From positions 124,001-188,000 of the forward strand of contig JAIRVP010000048.1 of the NCBI GenBank assembly GCA_031253835.1: DNA of 64,000 nucleotides, in the 5' to 3' direction. The notes beneath the pieces were generated by a model that did no database searches, was not told the DNA's origin, and was given only the letters and a program-made list of their open reading frames with translations. Both the position numbers and the translations under genes were made by a program. The stretch's first letter is position 1; every line of letters begins with the position of its first letter. Origin of the DNA: Burkholderia sp. (GTDB taxonomy: Bacteria > Pseudomonadota > Gammaproteobacteria > Burkholderiales > Burkholderiaceae). Positions 54,763 through 64,000 of this stretch are shown here, one piece after another.

Positions 54763-56484
54763 CTACTTCCCCGAGTCAGGGACCAGCGTAATTTCCACGC
54801 GCCGGTTGCGGGCGCGACCTTCAGCCGTATCGTTACTGGCGATCGGGCGTGTCACGCCGTAACCTTGGATCGCAAACTGGGTCGCTGGAATGCCGGATGC
54901 GTCGATCAACCAATCCCGCACCGCTTGAGCGCGCGCCGTCGACAGCGTCAGATTGCTGTCTGGGTCCCCCGTGTTGTCGGTATAGCCGGCGATAAGAATG
55001 CGTTTGTCGGGGTGTGACTTGATCATCTCGATCGCGCCGATCATCGCGCGGTTTGAGCCGGGCTTCAGTTGTGCTTTTCCACTGTCGAATAGGGACATGC
55101 TATCGAGGGTAACTACGGCAGGCGGAGGCGGTGGCGGCACATAGGCTGCGATGGCGTCGTTCAGCGCCGGAATCAGTCCCGCGCCCCGATACATCCCGAA
55201 TGACAGGCGCAGCGGAATGCCCGTGCGGGCATAGCGGTCGAGCTGATCCCGATCAGCCACAAGCGCCTGCAACGCATCCCGCTTCGCGGCATCATGATCA
55301 GCCGGGATCGTTGAGTAACGTCCGAGATCGGCGCCGATACGATTCAACAGAGCCTCATTGTTCTTGCCTGCGCCCCACGATGCAGCACCAGCCGCGCAGG
55401 CAAGCAGGGCGAGCGCATGAACGAATGCCGCCAAACGAGGGGGCATCCAGTATCGCCGCGGCATCGATTCGATCAGCGGCTGCGGGAGCGGCCACGGTGC
55501 CGGCGAGACGGCGGAGCTCGCCCGCATCACGCGGGTCTGCATTTCGACGTCGCGCTCCCATGGCTTGCTCGAATCGCTTGTGGGTCCGCAGTCGATCCAA
55601 CCGGCACCAAACAACGTCCACGGCGCTGCCGGCTGCTGTCTGCCCGTCAGCGCGCCGAAAACCACTCGCTGCGTCCAGCCGATGATCGATGCCAGTGCAG
55701 CGGAACGCATTGCGGCGGCACGAGTGTCGTTTGCGTGCGGAATCTCATTTTCAGCCGCGCGGATCACCGGCTCGAAACGGTCGCCACCTACCAGGTGCGT
55801 GGCCGAGAACACGCCGTACCACTCAGGCGTCGAGAGGCCGAGGTGGCCGGAAGTGAGCCGCTGGTAGACCGCCACATACCCAGGAAGCCGTGTACCCGAC
55901 ATTCGCGCGGCGTCGGCGACTGCTTGCCGTACAATATGCAAGTTTTGCGAAAGTACATCCGGGTCCACGTGCAGAGCGGGCGCGACCGAGAGTAAGATCC
56001 CGTCTGGATCCCGTCCGTCGCGCCATTGCTTAACCGCCACCGCCATCCGAGGCAAATCCTGCGGGCGGTCGACGCGCAGCCAAATGCCCCCGTCACCGAC
56101 ATGTGCGTGCCGAATTTCTCCAGGTCGATCGAATAGCGCGGGCAAACCATCCCCAGTTACCATCACGAGCGGCATGCGTGTCCGCAGCTTCACCGGAATG
56201 TCCGCCGTCGCGGTGCCCAACGCGGCCAGTACGTACGCGCTCTGGTCACGTGCGCGGGCAAGTCTGCGGGCGTACCACCCGATCATCGCGAGTGCGACGA
56301 CACCGACAATGATCGAGAGCGTCCACGAGACAGCGGAACTGAGTGGAAGTACCAGCCAGATCACCGCGAACACCAGCATGGCCGCGAGCGCGACCATGAG
56401 CCGGGACGGATAGCCGAGCCCTTCGTGGCCACGGTCAGGCGCACGCGTCGCCGCTGCGGAGAGAACGGGCAGGTCAGATTTCAC
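54763..56484 (-). CDS. T6SS-associated OmpA-domain membrane protein (TssL partner)
   Basis: 573 aa from GTG 56484, which overlaps the tssL stop (GTGA). Two membrane segments lie near residues 29-70 and a third near 355-375 (LAAFVHALALLACAAGAASW). A C-terminal OmpA-like peptidoglycan-binding domain covers about 450-573 (LFDSGKAQLKPGSNRAMIGA, GYTDNTGDPDSNLTLSTARA, NRRVEITL). In many T6SS this domain is fused to TssL; here it is separate. It should anchor the membrane complex to the cell wall. Confidence 0.88.
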   Translation of the reverse strand: MKSDLPVLSAAATRAPDRGHEGLGYPSRLMVALAAMLVFAVIWLVLPLSSAVSWTLSIIVGVVALAMIGWYARRLARARDQSAYVLAALGTATADIPVKLRTRMPLVMVTGDGLPALFDRPGEIRHAHVGDGGIWLRVDRPQDLPRMAVAVKQWRDGRDPDGILLSVAPALHVDPDVLSQNLHIVRQAVADAARMSGTRLPGYVAVYQRLTSGHLGLSTPEWYGVFSATHLVGGDRFEPVIRAAENEIPHANDTRAAAMRSAALASIIGWTQRVVFGALTGRQQPAAPWTLFGAGWIDCGPTSDSSKPWERDVEMQTRVMRASSAVSPAPWPLPQPLIESMPRRYWMPPRLAAFVHALALLACAAGAASWGAGKNNEALLNRIGADLGRYSTIPADHDAAKRDALQALVADRDQLDRYARTGIPLRLSFGMYRGAGLIPALNDAIAAYVPPPPPPAVVTLDSMSLFDSGKAQLKPGSNRAMIGAIEMIKSHPDKRILIAGYTDNTGDPDSNLTLSTARAQAVRDWLIDASGIPATQFAIQGYGVTRPIASNDTAEGRARNRRVEITLVPDSGK

Positions 56485-57212
56485 GGGCGAACAGCCTTTG
56501 CGGCCACAAGATGCGCGAGTTGCACGTCGAGCGCCGTCGACCAGACGCCCCAAACGATTGCCGCGGCAACGAGGGCGAGCCCGGCAATTGCCCACGGCGA
56601 CAGCCGGTAAAACCAGTCAGAGAGGCGCCGCCCGGCCCGATCCGCGATGAACGGACGATCGGAGGTCGGGCGCAGTGTTTCCAGCCTGGCATTCAGTGAC
56701 GCGATCAACGCCGTCCGCTTGGCTTCGCCCTCACGGGCATACCGACCAACAAATCCCATTCCGATGATCGCCGAGTAGCATTCGAGCAGGGCGACTGGTG
56801 GCGACGGTTCGCGCATGCGAGCGTCAAGTCGCTCGAACACCCGCTCACCGGCCTCGTGCAAGTTGAATTGTTCGACCTGCAGCGGTTTGTTTTCCCATTC
56901 GGTTCGGGATTCGACCGGCAGGTGCCGCAGCGCTGCCTCGTCGAGCAGCCCGCACTGTGCGACCAGCGCGTCGTGACGAATGTCGTCCGGAAAACCGCGT
57001 CGCTCCAGTGCGTTCGCGAACTGCTCGACAAGCTGCTTGCACCGTCCGCGCAGTGCAACTGCGTCCTGGACCTGTCCACCGGAGGCCAGGGTCGTGACCA
57101 GCAGGGCGGTATCGCGCAGCAGGTCACGAATCCCCTCGCCGGACTGGCTACCTGCCCCTGCTGCGCGCGGCACTAGGGACGTCTCGTTTCGATTGGGAGT
57201 CAGGGTTTTCAT
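56481..57212 (-). CDS. tssL: T6SS membrane-complex protein TssL (DotU/IcmH)
   Basis: 243-aa DotU-family protein: a cytoplasmic helical domain (IRDLLRDTALLVTTLASGGQ, DALVAQCGLLDEAALRHLP, LLECYSAIIGMGFVGRYARE) and a single C-terminal transmembrane segment (SPWAIAGLALVAAAIVWGVW). The ATG overlaps the tssK stop. It has no peptidoglycan-binding domain; that is supplied by the next gene. Confidence 0.94.
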   Translation of the reverse strand: MKTLTPNRNETSLVPRAAGAGSQSGEGIRDLLRDTALLVTTLASGGQVQDAVALRGRCKQLVEQFANALERRGFPDDIRHDALVAQCGLLDEAALRHLPVESRTEWENKPLQVEQFNLHEAGERVFERLDARMREPSPPVALLECYSAIIGMGFVGRYAREGEAKRTALIASLNARLETLRPTSDRPFIADRAGRRLSDWFYRLSPWAIAGLALVAAAIVWGVWSTALDVQLAHLVAAKAVRP

Positions 57213-58561
57213 GAGCGCAGCACTGCGTAGAGCTCGAGCGAGGCGTCCGGCACTGCCGTGGAGAGGTAGATCTGGCAGGCTCGCGCCGCAAGCATCTTCG
57301 TATGCAAGGGACTGGTCGAGTCGAGCACGAAGTAATGATTGTCCAGGCGTACCGGGATGGCGGACGGCACGCGCTGAACAACCTTGAGCGGGACGCCGAG
57401 CAGCGCCGAGTTGATGATGTGCTCGATGTCGTCAGGTGCGCCGATCTTGCAAAGCCGCGGAAACTGTTCGACAAGCTCGAAGGCGGGCATCGGTGCGTTG
57501 ACCGACAGGTACCAGTCCGCCGCGTCTGCGACGATTCGCTCGTCGAGGAACTGGCCGGTCCAGGTGGTTGGTCCTTTGCGGGTGAGACCGATCGACACGA
57601 CTCGTGACGGAATGATGGCGTCGAGCAGATCGCGAATCATCGATTCGAGTTTTGCGAACACCTCGTCTGCGCGGGCATGGTCGTACGCCGGAATGTCGGT
57701 GAGCTGCGCCCCGGTTGAGAACGTCATCAGCGCACTTGCCAGCTGCGCGAGCGTTGCATACAGGTGTTCGGGCGACCGGCCGGGATGGGTGACAAAGAGG
57801 CGTAATCGCGGCCAGGCGGCATGAATACAGTGCAGCAGCCAGAAGAGTTGTACGTCAGCCACGCCATATTCGGCAACTTGCTCGATACGCTCGCTGCGGC
57901 GTGCGCCTAGCGCGAGGCTCTTCGCTTGCAGGATGTCCGCCAGACGATTGATCCGCTCAAGGTGCAGCGGGTGACCGCCGAGTGTCAGGCAAGGCGGCAC
58001 GAACCTGTGATCGACCTGGAATTGGCCGTTCGATCCGCGCGTCAGTCGCGCGATCGCGCAGACCGTGTCGTCGGCGTGCGATTCGAAGTCAAACAGGAGT
58101 CGCACGGCATGTCGTTGGGCAGCGATTTCGGCCTCGGTGGTTCCATTCTGGTCCGTTACCTTGACGAATTCACGGTACGAACGCCGCGGACGGGCGAGCG
58201 AGGTCTCGTCGAATCGGCAATTGCTGCCGTTCGCGTCCGGTAGTGCAAGCGCTGCGAGTACGACGACGCTTTGAACGTCCATCGGCACGCCTTGCGTCAA
58301 ATCACGTGCCGAGGGCAGCGAATCGGCGATGGTCGTATCGATCGGGGTGCCATCCGGAAAGCACAGCTTCAGACGGGTGAGTTTCAGGCGGCCCGTTGCG
58401 AGCGCTTCTTCGTCGACCTCGACGGCAAGCGTACCCCACGGCTCAGCAATTGCCGCGGATGCGTACTGGCGTAGTGCAAATTCAGTCCATCTGTCCTGCT
58501 GCTGAAAATGCTGCTGCGTCAGGATTAGACCCTCGTGCCAAAGTGGCTTCTCAATTCGCAT
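57209..58561 (-). CDS. tssK: T6SS baseplate protein TssK
   Basis: 450 aa with the TssK N-terminal signature PLWHEGLILTQQHFQQQDRW and further conserved segments (HPLHLERINRLADILQAKSL; YFVLDSTSPLHTKMLAARAC). TssK links the baseplate to the membrane complex. It is first of the minus-strand T6SS operon, overlapping tssL, and divergent from tssB. Confidence 0.95.
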   Translation of the reverse strand: MRIEKPLWHEGLILTQQHFQQQDRWTEFALRQYASAAIAEPWGTLAVEVDEEALATGRLKLTRLKLCFPDGTPIDTTIADSLPSARDLTQGVPMDVQSVVVLAALALPDANGSNCRFDETSLARPRRSYREFVKVTDQNGTTEAEIAAQRHAVRLLFDFESHADDTVCAIARLTRGSNGQFQVDHRFVPPCLTLGGHPLHLERINRLADILQAKSLALGARRSERIEQVAEYGVADVQLFWLLHCIHAAWPRLRLFVTHPGRSPEHLYATLAQLASALMTFSTGAQLTDIPAYDHARADEVFAKLESMIRDLLDAIIPSRVVSIGLTRKGPTTWTGQFLDERIVADAADWYLSVNAPMPAFELVEQFPRLCKIGAPDDIEHIINSALLGVPLKVVQRVPSAIPVRLDNHYFVLDSTSPLHTKMLAARACQIYLSTAVPDASLELYAVLRS

Positions 58562-59177
58562 GGTCTCTTGTCTCTTGTGTGGCGCGTCGGTTTGCTATTC
58601 GGTGCAACGGCGTAACCTATACACGAATTTCCAAGAAAGATGCAACCAATTACGCCAAATCCTACTAGTTTGGTTTACTAATGACTGCTGCGCGCCGTGT
58701 GAAGAAACGTCAAATTGTGAGGATGATTGTTTTTAGATAATTTGTTTTATAGATAATTATGCGTGTTGCAGAAAGGAAGGCCAATCAGCAATTGGCAAAT
58801 CTGGTAGACCGTTGTTCTGCAAGGGTTTTGCGGAGGTGGTGGGCCGATGGAAACGATCTTGCCGAGATTTGAATCTTCATCTTTTTAAGATAAATGATCG
58901 CTTCGAAGTGGAAAAAGAATTTTGAGATTTGATGGTTTGTGACATTTAAGCTCGATGAAGTGGATCCGACGAGCTTTGACGACTCCCGGGTTTACCGTGT
59001 ATAAGTGCCATGCGATTTCGCCGTACGAACGGGGGCCACACGATGAGGCATCGATTGGGACGTGCTGCACATGACTTGCATTACACACGTGCGCGCTGCA
59101 TCGAAGAGATGCATCATCGTGCACGAATGGTTCGTGCGCCTGCCCAATGCTTGGCCATTATCAATTAAGGATTGCAA
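58562..59177. promoter_or_regulatory. Divergent T6SS promoter region (tssK / tssB)
   Basis: 616 bp, clearly AT-richer than the flanks, without a supported gene. It contains a direct repeat TAGATAATT (58734-58742 and 58750-58758, 16-bp period), a likely site for DNA-bending or silencing proteins. AAGG at 59167-59170 is the tssB ribosome-binding site. Confidence 0.6.
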
Positions 59178-59690
59178 ATGGATAGCTTCCAGAGAGAGAT
59201 TCCGAAAAGTCGCGTTTCAATTACCTTGGATTTGCATACGGGTGGGGCTCAGAAGAAGGTCGAGCTGCCATTGAAGCTGCTGGTTGCGGGTGACTTCAGT
59301 GCGGGCCGTGAACATGCGCCCCTGGCTGAGCGCAAGAAGACGAATATCGACAAGAATAACTTCGATGCGGTCTTGGCCGACTACGCGCCGGACCTCAAGA
59401 TCGCCGCGGAAAATACCCTAGCCGGCGATGGCACGGAGCTGCCGGTGAATCTTTCGTTCCGCTCGATGAAGGATTTCGAGCCGGAGCAGGTCGCTCGCCA
59501 AATCCCCGAGCTGCAAGCAATGCTGGCGATGCGCAATCTGTTGCGGGATCTTAAATCGAATCTGCTCGACAACGGCACATTCCGTCGTGAGTTCGAGAAG
59601 ATTCTGAAGGATAAGCGCCTCACCGACAAGCTGCGTGGCGAGCTGGCGCAGATCGTGACGGCAGCTACGCAACAGGAAGGTCATGCCTGA
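59178..59690 (+). CDS. tssB: T6SS small sheath protein TssB
   Basis: 170 aa: FQREIPKSRVSITLDLHTGG, KKVELPLKLLVAGDFSAGRE and NLSFRSMKDFEPEQVARQIP are TssB signatures. It forms the contractile sheath with TssC. I start at ATG 59178, 7 nt after AAGG, instead of TTG 59172. The gene is 73 bp upstream of tssC. Confidence 0.96.
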   Translation: MDSFQREIPKSRVSITLDLHTGGAQKKVELPLKLLVAGDFSAGREHAPLAERKKTNIDKNNFDAVLADYAPDLKIAAENTLAGDGTELPVNLSFRSMKDFEPEQVARQIPELQAMLAMRNLLRDLKSNLLDNGTFRREFEKILKDKRLTDKLRGELAQIVTAATQQEGHA

Positions 59691-59763
59691 GCGCGGCCGG
59701 CCCAAGAAGGCCGTTACCGCCTCCCGCAACCACGCAGCCATACGAAACGGGACTGAGAGAACC

Positions 59764-61296
59764 ATGAAACAGAATGAAGCAAGTCAGGGCGCATCGGAAA
59801 CTGTGGTGCTCGAGAATGACAGCGTCTACGCCGCGCTGTGCGACAAGATCAACCTGAAGCCGGTCGCCGAAGCGCGGCCGCTCGAAGCGTTTCGCGATAA
59901 CGACACGTTGTCGGAAGCATCGGCCGATGAGCGTGTTGCGCGCGGCATGGACGCGCTGCTCAACCTCATTGCGAAGGAAAGCAAGCCGGTCGACCGTCTG
60001 GACAAGTCGCTGCTCGACTTCTATATCGGCCAGCTCGACCGACAGATCAGCCGCCAGCTCGACGCGGTCATACATACATCGGAGTTCCAGGCGCTCGAAG
60101 GTCGCTGGCGCGGTCTGAAGATGCTGGTCTCGCGCACCGACTTCCGCAAGAACGCGAAAATCGAAGTGCTCGACGTGTCGAAGGATGCGCTGCAGCGCGA
60201 TTTCGAGGATACGCCGGAACTGATTCAGAGCGGTTTGTATCGCCTCACATACATCGAAGAATACGACACGCCGGGCGGCCAGCCGATCAGCGCGATGGTC
60301 AGCGACTTCGAGTTCACGCATTCGCCGATGGACGTCGCGCTGCTGCGCAACATCTCGAAGGTTGCGGCCGCCGCGCACATGCCGTTTATCGGTGCCGTGG
60401 GCGCGGCATTCTTCGGCAAGAAGTCGATGGAAGAAGTCGCTGCCATTCAGGACATCGGTAACTACTTCGATCGCGCCGAATACATCAAGTGGAAGAGCTT
60501 CCGCGATACGGACGATGCGCGTTATGTCGGCCTGACGATGCCGCGCGTGCTCGGCCGCCTGCCGTACGGCAAGGACACGACGCCGGTGCGTGCCTTCAAC
60601 TACGAAGAGGCAGTGAAGGGGCCGGACCACGACAAGTATCTGTGGGTGAACGCATCGTTCGCGTTTGCGGCCAACATGGTTCGCAGCTTCGTGAGCAACG
60701 GCTGGTGCGTGCAGATCCGCGGCCCGCAGGCAGGTGGCAAGGTCGAAGACCTGCCAGTGCACTTGTACGACCTCGGCACGGGCGTGCAGCCGAAGATTCC
60801 GACCGAAGTGCTGATCCCGGAAACGCGCGAGTTCGAGTTCGCGAATCTCGGCTTCATTCCGCTGTCGTTCTACAAGAATCACGACTTCGCATGCTTCTTC
60901 TCGGCCAGTTCGACTCAGAAGCCGGCGCTGTACGAGACGAAGGAGGCGACGGCCAACAGCCGTATCAACGCGCGCCTGCCGTACATCTTCCTGCTGTCGC
61001 GTATCGCCCACTACCTGAAGCTGATCCAGCGCGAAAACATCGGCACGACCAAGGACCGGCGTTTGCTTGAGCTCGAATTGAACAACTGGATCAAGGGGCT
61101 CGTGACCGAGATGAAAGATCCGGGCGACGAGCTGCAGGCGTCGCACCCGCTGCGTGAAGCGAAGGTGACGGTCGAGGACATCGAGGACAACCCGGGCTTC
61201 TTCCGCATCAAGCTCTTCATCATCCCGCACTTCCAGGTCGAAGGCATGGACATCGGTCTGTCGCTGGTGTCGCAGATGCCGAAGGCAAAGGGCTAA
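59764..61296 (+). CDS. tssC: T6SS large sheath protein TssC
   Basis: 510 aa. Family blocks include ALEGRWRGLKMLVSRTDF, LRNISKVAAAAHMPFIGAVG, GLTMPRVLGRLPYGKDT and NGWCVQIRGPQAGGKVEDLP, and the C-terminal region ending FQVEGMDIGLSLVSQMPK. The start is ATG 59764; an open frame continues into the tssB end but lacks similarity. Partner of TssB in the sheath and substrate of ClpV. Confidence 0.97.
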   Translation: MKQNEASQGASETVVLENDSVYAALCDKINLKPVAEARPLEAFRDNDTLSEASADERVARGMDALLNLIAKESKPVDRLDKSLLDFYIGQLDRQISRQLDAVIHTSEFQALEGRWRGLKMLVSRTDFRKNAKIEVLDVSKDALQRDFEDTPELIQSGLYRLTYIEEYDTPGGQPISAMVSDFEFTHSPMDVALLRNISKVAAAAHMPFIGAVGAAFFGKKSMEEVAAIQDIGNYFDRAEYIKWKSFRDTDDARYVGLTMPRVLGRLPYGKDTTPVRAFNYEEAVKGPDHDKYLWVNASFAFAANMVRSFVSNGWCVQIRGPQAGGKVEDLPVHLYDLGTGVQPKIPTEVLIPETREFEFANLGFIPLSFYKNHDFACFFSASSTQKPALYETKEATANSRINARLPYIFLLSRIAHYLKLIQRENIGTTKDRRLLELELNNWIKGLVTEMKDPGDELQASHPLREAKVTVEDIEDNPGFFRIKLFIIPHFQVEGMDIGLSLVSQMPKAKG

Positions 61297-61568
61297 CTGC
61301 TAGCCCTTGATGAATCGCTCGCCGGGGGCCGCAAAGATCCCGGCGCTGCATTCCTGATATTACGCATGTAGAGGAATCTCCGGATGTCGATGGCCTGGTC
61401 TTCACTGGTCTGTGTGCAGAACGTGCATGAGCAATCTGGCTCAGCCTGGTTGCTTGAGCTCGCGATAACTTCGCCGGCGGATCGCGCACACCTTTTGAAG
61501 GTTCGGGTATTGGCCATGCGTCGCGACACGGCATTTCTTGATGCCAGAACCATGCCGGAGACCGCGTG
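61297..61568 (+). other. Gap between tssC and tssA, with a possible small ORF
   Basis: It holds a hairpin (7-bp stem CGCCGGG at 61320-61326 and CCCGGCG at 61339-61345). A 61-aa frame 61384-61569 starts MSMAWSSLVCVQNVHEQSGS and its stop overlaps the tssA ATG (TGATG). The overlap suggests coupling, but the protein is not recognised and may be chance. Confidence 0.35.
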
Positions 61569-63149
61569 ATGTTGTCCGGGTTGCTAAAAGCATTATTCCC
61601 ATCGCGTGACCCCGAGCAATTGACCCGCTCACGTCTCGAAGTGTGGGACGGCTGGTTACAACCTCCTAGCCCCGATAATGCAATCGGCCGCGATCCTGGC
61701 TACGAAGACGCGTTCTTCGAACTCAAGGATGAGGCGAACAAGCTGTCCGGCATCGACGACAGTCTGATTGTCCGTTCGTGCGAGCAGCTCATCAAGGAAA
61801 CCGGCAAGGATCTGCGTCTCGCCGGTTATTACGCCGGGGCGCGCCTGAGGCAGGACGGGCCGACTGGTTTTGCTGACGGACTCGAGCTAGCCGCTGCCCT
61901 TGTTGACCGTTTTGCGGACGCGGTACTACCCACGCGCGCTGAGGCGAAGAAGGGCGCACTGGAGATGCTGGCAACCGCGCGCACGATCGAGCTGCTCGAC
62001 AGCCGTGGAGAATTTGCGCCGGCCGATCTTGAACGAGCACTTGCGGCACTCGACGTGCTTGTGTCACGTACTGCAACATGGCCGGAGCCTTCCCGCCCGA
62101 ACCTGCAGCCACTCATCTCTCGCTTCGAACGCAAGGATGAGTCGCAACGCCGCGTTGATCCGGATACCGCAACGCCGCAAGCGGTTGCGACCGCCTTTGC
62201 CTCGGCAGGTACGATTGTCTCGACCCGCGATTTACTCGACCAGGCGCGCACGATGTCGGTATGGCTGCGCGACCAAGAGAATGGCTATCTGCCTTCTGTT
62301 CGGCTTGTGCGGAGCGTTCGTTGGGACACCTTGCACGAAGTGCCGCCGGCGGATGCGGCTTTGCACACGCGTTTGATGGCGCCGCGCGGAGAATTGCGTC
62401 AGCAGATGAAGCGGCTCGTGCTGCAGAAGCAGTGGCATGAACTGCTCGAGCGTGTCGAAGGTGCATTCATGGAAGGCGTGAACCACCTGTGGTTCGATCT
62501 GCAGTATTTCCAGCATGTGGCACTTGATCACGTCGGTACGCCCTATAACACCTGGCGTGAGTTGCTACGCGCGGATTTTGCGCTGTTCCTCGAACGGTTG
62601 CCTGGCATCGAACGCCTGGCGTTCAACGATGGCACCTCGTTCGCGGACGATACGACACTTGAATGGATTGCACGGCACGCAGTGGTACGCGATCTGGATG
62701 CGGGCGAGGGTGTCGCTCCGCTCCCCGTATCCGCCGACATCGAAGACGGTTCTACCGGCGACTGGCCGGAAATCGAAGTACAGGCACGGGAGCTGGCCGG
62801 ACGTGAAAGCGTTGAGGCTGCGTTTGGCTGGCTGGAAGCGTTGCCAGGTCTCAGGACGGAGCGGCATCGGTACCTGCAGCGGCTCGTGATGGCTCGCCTT
62901 GCTGATCACGCGGGGCGTGCAGACACGGCACTCGCTCTGCTTGCGGAACTCGATACGGCTGCGGGGTCGCTGCCGCTCGTTCGCTGGGAGCCTTCGCTTG
63001 TCTTCGAGGTCAAGCATCAATTAATCCGGGTACTGAAGGCCATGGCCAATCGCAAGGATGCAGACAAGCCGCTGCTTGCACGCCGCATCGGCGAACTGCA
63101 GTCCGAACTCATCGTGCTCGACCCTGCTCGCGCACTCACCCTTTCGTAA
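61569..63149 (+). CDS. tssA: T6SS protein TssA (ImpA N-terminal, VasJ-type C-terminal)
   Basis: 526 aa. The ImpA N-terminal domain (DEANKLSGIDDSLIVRSCEQ, TGKDLRLAGYYAGARLRQDG, GLELAAALVDRF) is followed by a long helical C-terminal region (LRQQMKRLVLQKQWHELLER, FMEGVNHLWFDLQYF) like the VasJ-type TssA proteins that coordinate tail assembly. It is followed 11 bp later by tssF. Confidence 0.93.
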   Translation: MLSGLLKALFPSRDPEQLTRSRLEVWDGWLQPPSPDNAIGRDPGYEDAFFELKDEANKLSGIDDSLIVRSCEQLIKETGKDLRLAGYYAGARLRQDGPTGFADGLELAAALVDRFADAVLPTRAEAKKGALEMLATARTIELLDSRGEFAPADLERALAALDVLVSRTATWPEPSRPNLQPLISRFERKDESQRRVDPDTATPQAVATAFASAGTIVSTRDLLDQARTMSVWLRDQENGYLPSVRLVRSVRWDTLHEVPPADAALHTRLMAPRGELRQQMKRLVLQKQWHELLERVEGAFMEGVNHLWFDLQYFQHVALDHVGTPYNTWRELLRADFALFLERLPGIERLAFNDGTSFADDTTLEWIARHAVVRDLDAGEGVAPLPVSADIEDGSTGDWPEIEVQARELAGRESVEAAFGWLEALPGLRTERHRYLQRLVMARLADHAGRADTALALLAELDTAAGSLPLVRWEPSLVFEVKHQLIRVLKAMANRKDADKPLLARRIGELQSELIVLDPARALTLS

Positions 63150-63160
63150 CAAGGCTCGCG

Positions 63161-64000
63161 ATGGAAAACGACGATCGTATCCTGCGCTACTACGAAGCCG
63201 AGATGCGATATTTGCGCGAGTCGGGTGGGGCGTTCGCAAAGGCCCATCCAGATCGAGCGCGTATTCTTGGTCATGATCGAGCAGGTGAGCGCGATCCCTA
63301 CGTCGAGCGATTGTGGGAAGGCTTCGCATTTTTGTCTGGACGACTCCAGCAAAAGCTGGATGACGAGCGGCCCGAGTTGACGGAAGCCCTTGTTGGCTTG
63401 TTGTGGCCGCACTATCTGCGGACGGTTCCGTCGCTGTCCATCGTCGAACTGATTCCGTTGACGGAAACGCTTCAGGGAACGGAGGTGGTCGCCGCAGGTC
63501 TGCCGGTGCGCTCAACGCCCATCGTCATTCCACCGTCACCTGCCGACGAGGAGCAAACGTCAAGGGCAGTCCAGTGTCTTTATCGCACCACACAGCCCGT
63601 TTCGGTGCAGCCGCTGTCGCTGACTCACGCCGGACCAGCGGTACGAGAAGACGGCCGATCGGTCATCCGGCTTGGGTTCGAGCTGAGTCCTTCGGCGAAT
63701 CGCAGTCGGCTCGATCTTTCGCGTTTGAGCTTGTATCTGAATGCGGATCTTCCGATCGCGTCGGCGATGCACCTCGCGCTCACGCGCCACGTTGATTCGA
63801 TCTGGTGGCGGAATCCCGAGATGCGTGATGGCGAAGCGAGTCGGCTGTCTGACGTCACGATCGAGCCGGCTGGGTTTTCCCGTGATGAGGCACTGTGGCC
63901 AAGGACTGAAGGAACATTTTCCGGACATCACTTGCTGCTTGAGTACTTCGCATTCAGGGAAAAGTTCTTGTTCGTCAATCTATGCGGACTCGATGTCACG
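63161..64000 (+). CDS. tssF: T6SS baseplate protein TssF (partial, runs off the window)
   Basis: The first 280 codons are present. The N-terminus MENDDRILRYYEAEMRYLRE, then FAKAHPDRARILGHD and DPYVERLWEGFAFLSGRLQQ, with LTEALVGLLWPHYLR, is the TssF (ImpG/VasA) signature. The full protein is near 600 aa, so roughly half is missing. Further T6SS genes (tssG, tssM, tssJ, vgrG) probably follow outside the window. Confidence 0.94.
   Translation, partial: MENDDRILRYYEAEMRYLRESGGAFAKAHPDRARILGHDRAGERDPYVERLWEGFAFLSGRLQQKLDDERPELTEALVGLLWPHYLRTVPSLSIVELIPLTETLQGTEVVAAGLPVRSTPIVIPPSPADEEQTSRAVQCLYRTTQPVSVQPLSLTHAGPAVREDGRSVIRLGFELSPSANRSRLDLSRLSLYLNADLPIASAMHLALTRHVDSIWWRNPEMRDGEASRLSDVTIEPAGFSRDEALWPRTEGTFSGHHLLLEYFAFREKFLFVNLCGLDVT

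Noticed and set aside
58578..58596. Sigma-54-like sequence TGGCGCG...TTTGCT in the divergent T6SS region
   Set aside because: The distance between the GG and GC elements is 11 nt, not 10, and it lies some 580 bp from tssB.

Overview
The window looks like a chromosome segment from a beta-proteobacterium, most likely Burkholderia and probably the B. cepacia complex. This is inferred from the very GC-rich coding sequence, the classical Burkholderia-type trimeric porin, the pcaHG/pcaQ arrangement, the AmiC/AmiR amidase operon and the organisation of a type VI secretion (T6SS) cluster. No database search was possible. I recognised no rRNA, tRNA, CRISPR array or intact insertion sequence.

Layout. 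(1) 0.3-5.3 kb, minus strand: an ExuT-like MFS transporter, a GH31 glycosidase and a porin, apparently a carbohydrate uptake and hydrolysis operon. (2) 5.8-15.1 kb, plus strand: an RpiR/SIS regulator followed by isoaspartyl peptidase (iaaA), a GsiABCD-type peptide/glutathione importer, a self-processing P1/DmpA aminopeptidase and a DppA D-aminopeptidase. The operon seems built for unusual peptides (isoAsp, D-, beta- or gamma-linked). The 470-bp gap between these two divergent operons is full of palindromes. (3) 15-22 kb: an alpha/beta hydrolase opposite an AraC regulator; pcaHG (protocatechuate 3,4-dioxygenase) and its LysR regulator pcaQ, separated by a YiiX-like gene and an HTH gene; and a HigBA-type toxin-antitoxin pair. 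(4) 22-32.9 kb: an APC amino-acid permease, the large helicase Lhr, a DUF457 membrane protein, gamma-glutamyltransferase, and a dehalogenase-like hydrolase divergent from an HxlR regulator with an excellent palindromic operator between them.

(5) 32.9-38.9 kb, minus strand: a short-chain amide utilisation operon, amiE-amiS-(NorQ-like AAA ATPase)-(VWA protein)-amiC-amiR. Upstream of amiE lies a complete candidate ANTAR antitermination leader: two stem-loops with A1/G4 hexaloops, the second overlapping the 5' arm of an intrinsic terminator. This is the RNA element AmiR would be expected to bind.

(6) 39.1-47.4 kb: the most interesting locus. Two short genes encode peptides with matching 15-residue double-glycine leaders. 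They are followed by a C39-peptidase ABC exporter, an LpxL/HtrB-like acyltransferase-fold protein lacking the usual acidic catalytic residue, an HlyD adaptor and an OmpW-type barrel with a long N-terminal extension; a divergent TolC-family channel completes the exporter. I read it as a class II microcin or secreted-peptide system with an unexplained acyltransferase-like component.

(7) 47.4-50.9 kb: polyphosphate kinase 2, a YigZ/IMPACT protein, then decayed sequence (a multiply frameshifted DUF4865-like pseudogene and a frameshifted H-NS-family pseudogene). (8) 50.9-64 kb: a T6SS cluster. tssE, tssH(clpV), hcp, an OmpA-domain protein, tssL(dotU) and tssK are on the minus strand, divergent from tssB, tssC, tssA and tssF (cut by the window end) on the plus strand. 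The decayed stretch and the 616-bp divergent promoter region are clearly less GC-rich than the rest.
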